Origin: Mesorhizobium sp. WSM3626
Lineage (GTDB): Bacteria; Pseudomonadota; Alphaproteobacteria; Rhizobiales; Rhizobiaceae
Reading direction: 5' to 3'
Length of the DNA stretch: 64,000 nt
NCBI RefSeq assembly: GCF_000513935.1
Contig: NZ_AZUY01000007.1
Coordinates: forward strand, 79,807 to 143,806
The position numbers and the translations under genes are program-made. Below the pieces are notes generated by a model, which worked only from the letters and a program-made list of their open reading frames with translations, ran no database searches and was not told the origin of the DNA. This document shows, one piece after another, positions 63,319 through 64,000 of this stretch. Every line of letters begins with the position of its first letter. The first letter of the stretch is position 1.

Positions 63319-64000
63319 CTAGACCGGGATGTCCGCGATGGCCGCCTTGGCCATGGCGAGTTGCGCCGGCGCGACCGAGAGATCGCGCAGGCCGACCTCC
63401 AGCAGCGACGGGATCGAGGCGGGGTCGCCGCCGGCATCCCCGCACAGGCTGACGGGAATCCCGGTTTCCCGTCCGAAGGCCGAGACCGAACCGATCAGCC
63501 TCAGCACCGCGGGATGACGAACAGAATTCAGGTGGGCCACAGCGGCATTGTCGCGCGCGGCCGCCATCACATATTGCGTCAGATCGTTGGAACCGATCGA
63601 CAGGAAGGCGACGCCGGCGAACGCCTCCGGCGCGATGGCCACCGAAGGCACTTCGACCATGATGCCGAGCGGCGGCATCTCTTGCGCGATGCCGCGCGCG
63701 GCAAGGGCCGCCCTTTCCTCGGCGAACAGGGCAGCGGCGCGTTCATACTCTTCTGATGTGGCGATCATCGGAAACATGACTTTGAGATTGCCGTGTGGCG
63801 CGGCGCGCAGCAATGCCCTGATTTGAACACGGAATATGTCGAGCCTGGCCAGCGACAGCCTGATGCCGCGCAAGCCAAGGAACGGATTGCCTTCCTCGAC
63901 GGTGAAGCCCGGCACCGGCTTGTCGCCTCCGGCATCGACGGTACGGATCGTAACTGGTTTTTCGCCGGCCCATTCCAGCACTTTGCGATAGGCGCGATAC
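63319..64000 (-). CDS. PTS enzyme I (PEP-protein phosphotransferase), C-terminal part
   Basis: The frame is open to the right edge of the window; only the last 226 codons are seen. They cover the PEP-binding TIM barrel of enzyme I: TIRTVDAGGDKPVPGF, NPFLGLRGIRLSLA, the MFPMI segment, GIMVEVPSVAI, FLSIGSNDLTQYVMAAARDN, and the catalytic Cys in SLCGDAGGDP. It would phosphorylate HPr or a DhaM-type carrier that serves DhaK downstream. Whether it is fused to HPr or DhaM domains cannot be seen. Confidence 0.92.
   Translation of the reverse strand, partial: YRAYRKVLEWAGEKPVTIRTVDAGGDKPVPGFTVEEGNPFLGLRGIRLSLARLDIFRVQIRALLRAAPHGNLKVMFPMIATSEEYERAAALFAEERAALAARGIAQEMPPLGIMVEVPSVAIAPEAFAGVAFLSIGSNDLTQYVMAAARDNAAVAHLNSVRHPAVLRLIGSVSAFGRETGIPVSLCGDAGGDPASIPSLLEVGLRDLSVAPAQLAMAKAAIADIPV

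Overview
The window reads as a high-GC chromosomal segment from an alphaproteobacterium of the Rhizobiales, most likely Mesorhizobium or a close relative. The grounds are a class II AroA very close in sequence to the Agrobacterium CP4 type, an FYDLN-acid protein, a block in the order exoL-exoA-exoM-exoO-exoN-exoP matching the Sinorhizobium exoHKLAMONP operon, an ExoX/ExoY pair, and short palindromic repeats of a rhizobial kind. The genus is an inference; the order is well supported.

Layout. 1-8.2 kb: an amino-acid (probably basic amino acid) ABC transporter operon on the minus strand, facing a plus-strand set of an amidinotransferase-fold hydrolase, a BetI-like TetR regulator and a ThDP-dependent decarboxylase of the 2-ketoarginine type. 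Together they suggest arginine or methylarginine uptake and catabolism. 8.3-13.6 kb: housekeeping genes rpsA, cmk and aroA, then an FYDLN-acid protein and tRNA-Ala(GGC). 13.7-24.2 kb: an accessory stretch with regulators (Crp/Fnr, GntR, TetR), two small paralogous proteins, an aldehyde dehydrogenase, a DUF1349 protein, a flavoprotein that has lost one redox cysteine, a GH144-like glucanase, an SDR and the remnant of a DszC-like monooxygenase gene.

24.4-55.6 kb is an exopolysaccharide locus of succinoglycan type: a Wzy/ExoQ-like polymerase, ExoF, ExoY, ExoX, an ExoO-like transferase, ExoK, UDP-glucose dehydrogenase, an insertion-like block of lower GC (acyltransferase, two GT8 enzymes, flippase, pyruvyltransferase, GT2) and then exoLAMONP. 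Embedded in it at 29.1-36.5 kb is a complete lasso-peptide cluster: precursor, PqqD-like leader-binding protein (B1), transglutaminase-like leader peptidase (B2), asparagine-synthetase-like cyclase, HPr-kinase-like kinase, ABC exporter, and a divergent nucleotidyltransferase. The 50-residue precursor has a YxxP leader motif, Thr at -2, and a 24-residue core starting with Gly, with Asp at core position 9 and a C-terminal Ser that the kinase could phosphorylate. This is the most interesting item in the window.

55.7-64 kb: propionyl-CoA synthetase, a DUF2259 secreted protein, a 38-residue membrane microprotein, and a second, incomplete module (PqqD-like, B2-like, HPr-kinase-like, nucleotidyltransferase) with no cyclase or precursor. 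The window ends in DhaK, a conserved hypothetical protein and the C-terminal part of a PTS enzyme I.

A 13-bp element, consensus TTGCNNTGCANCA, recurs in nine intergenic places across the exopolysaccharide and lasso genes, four of them 44-53 bases before a start codon. It resembles the PhaR/AniA site of alphaproteobacteria and could tie both pathways to carbon status.
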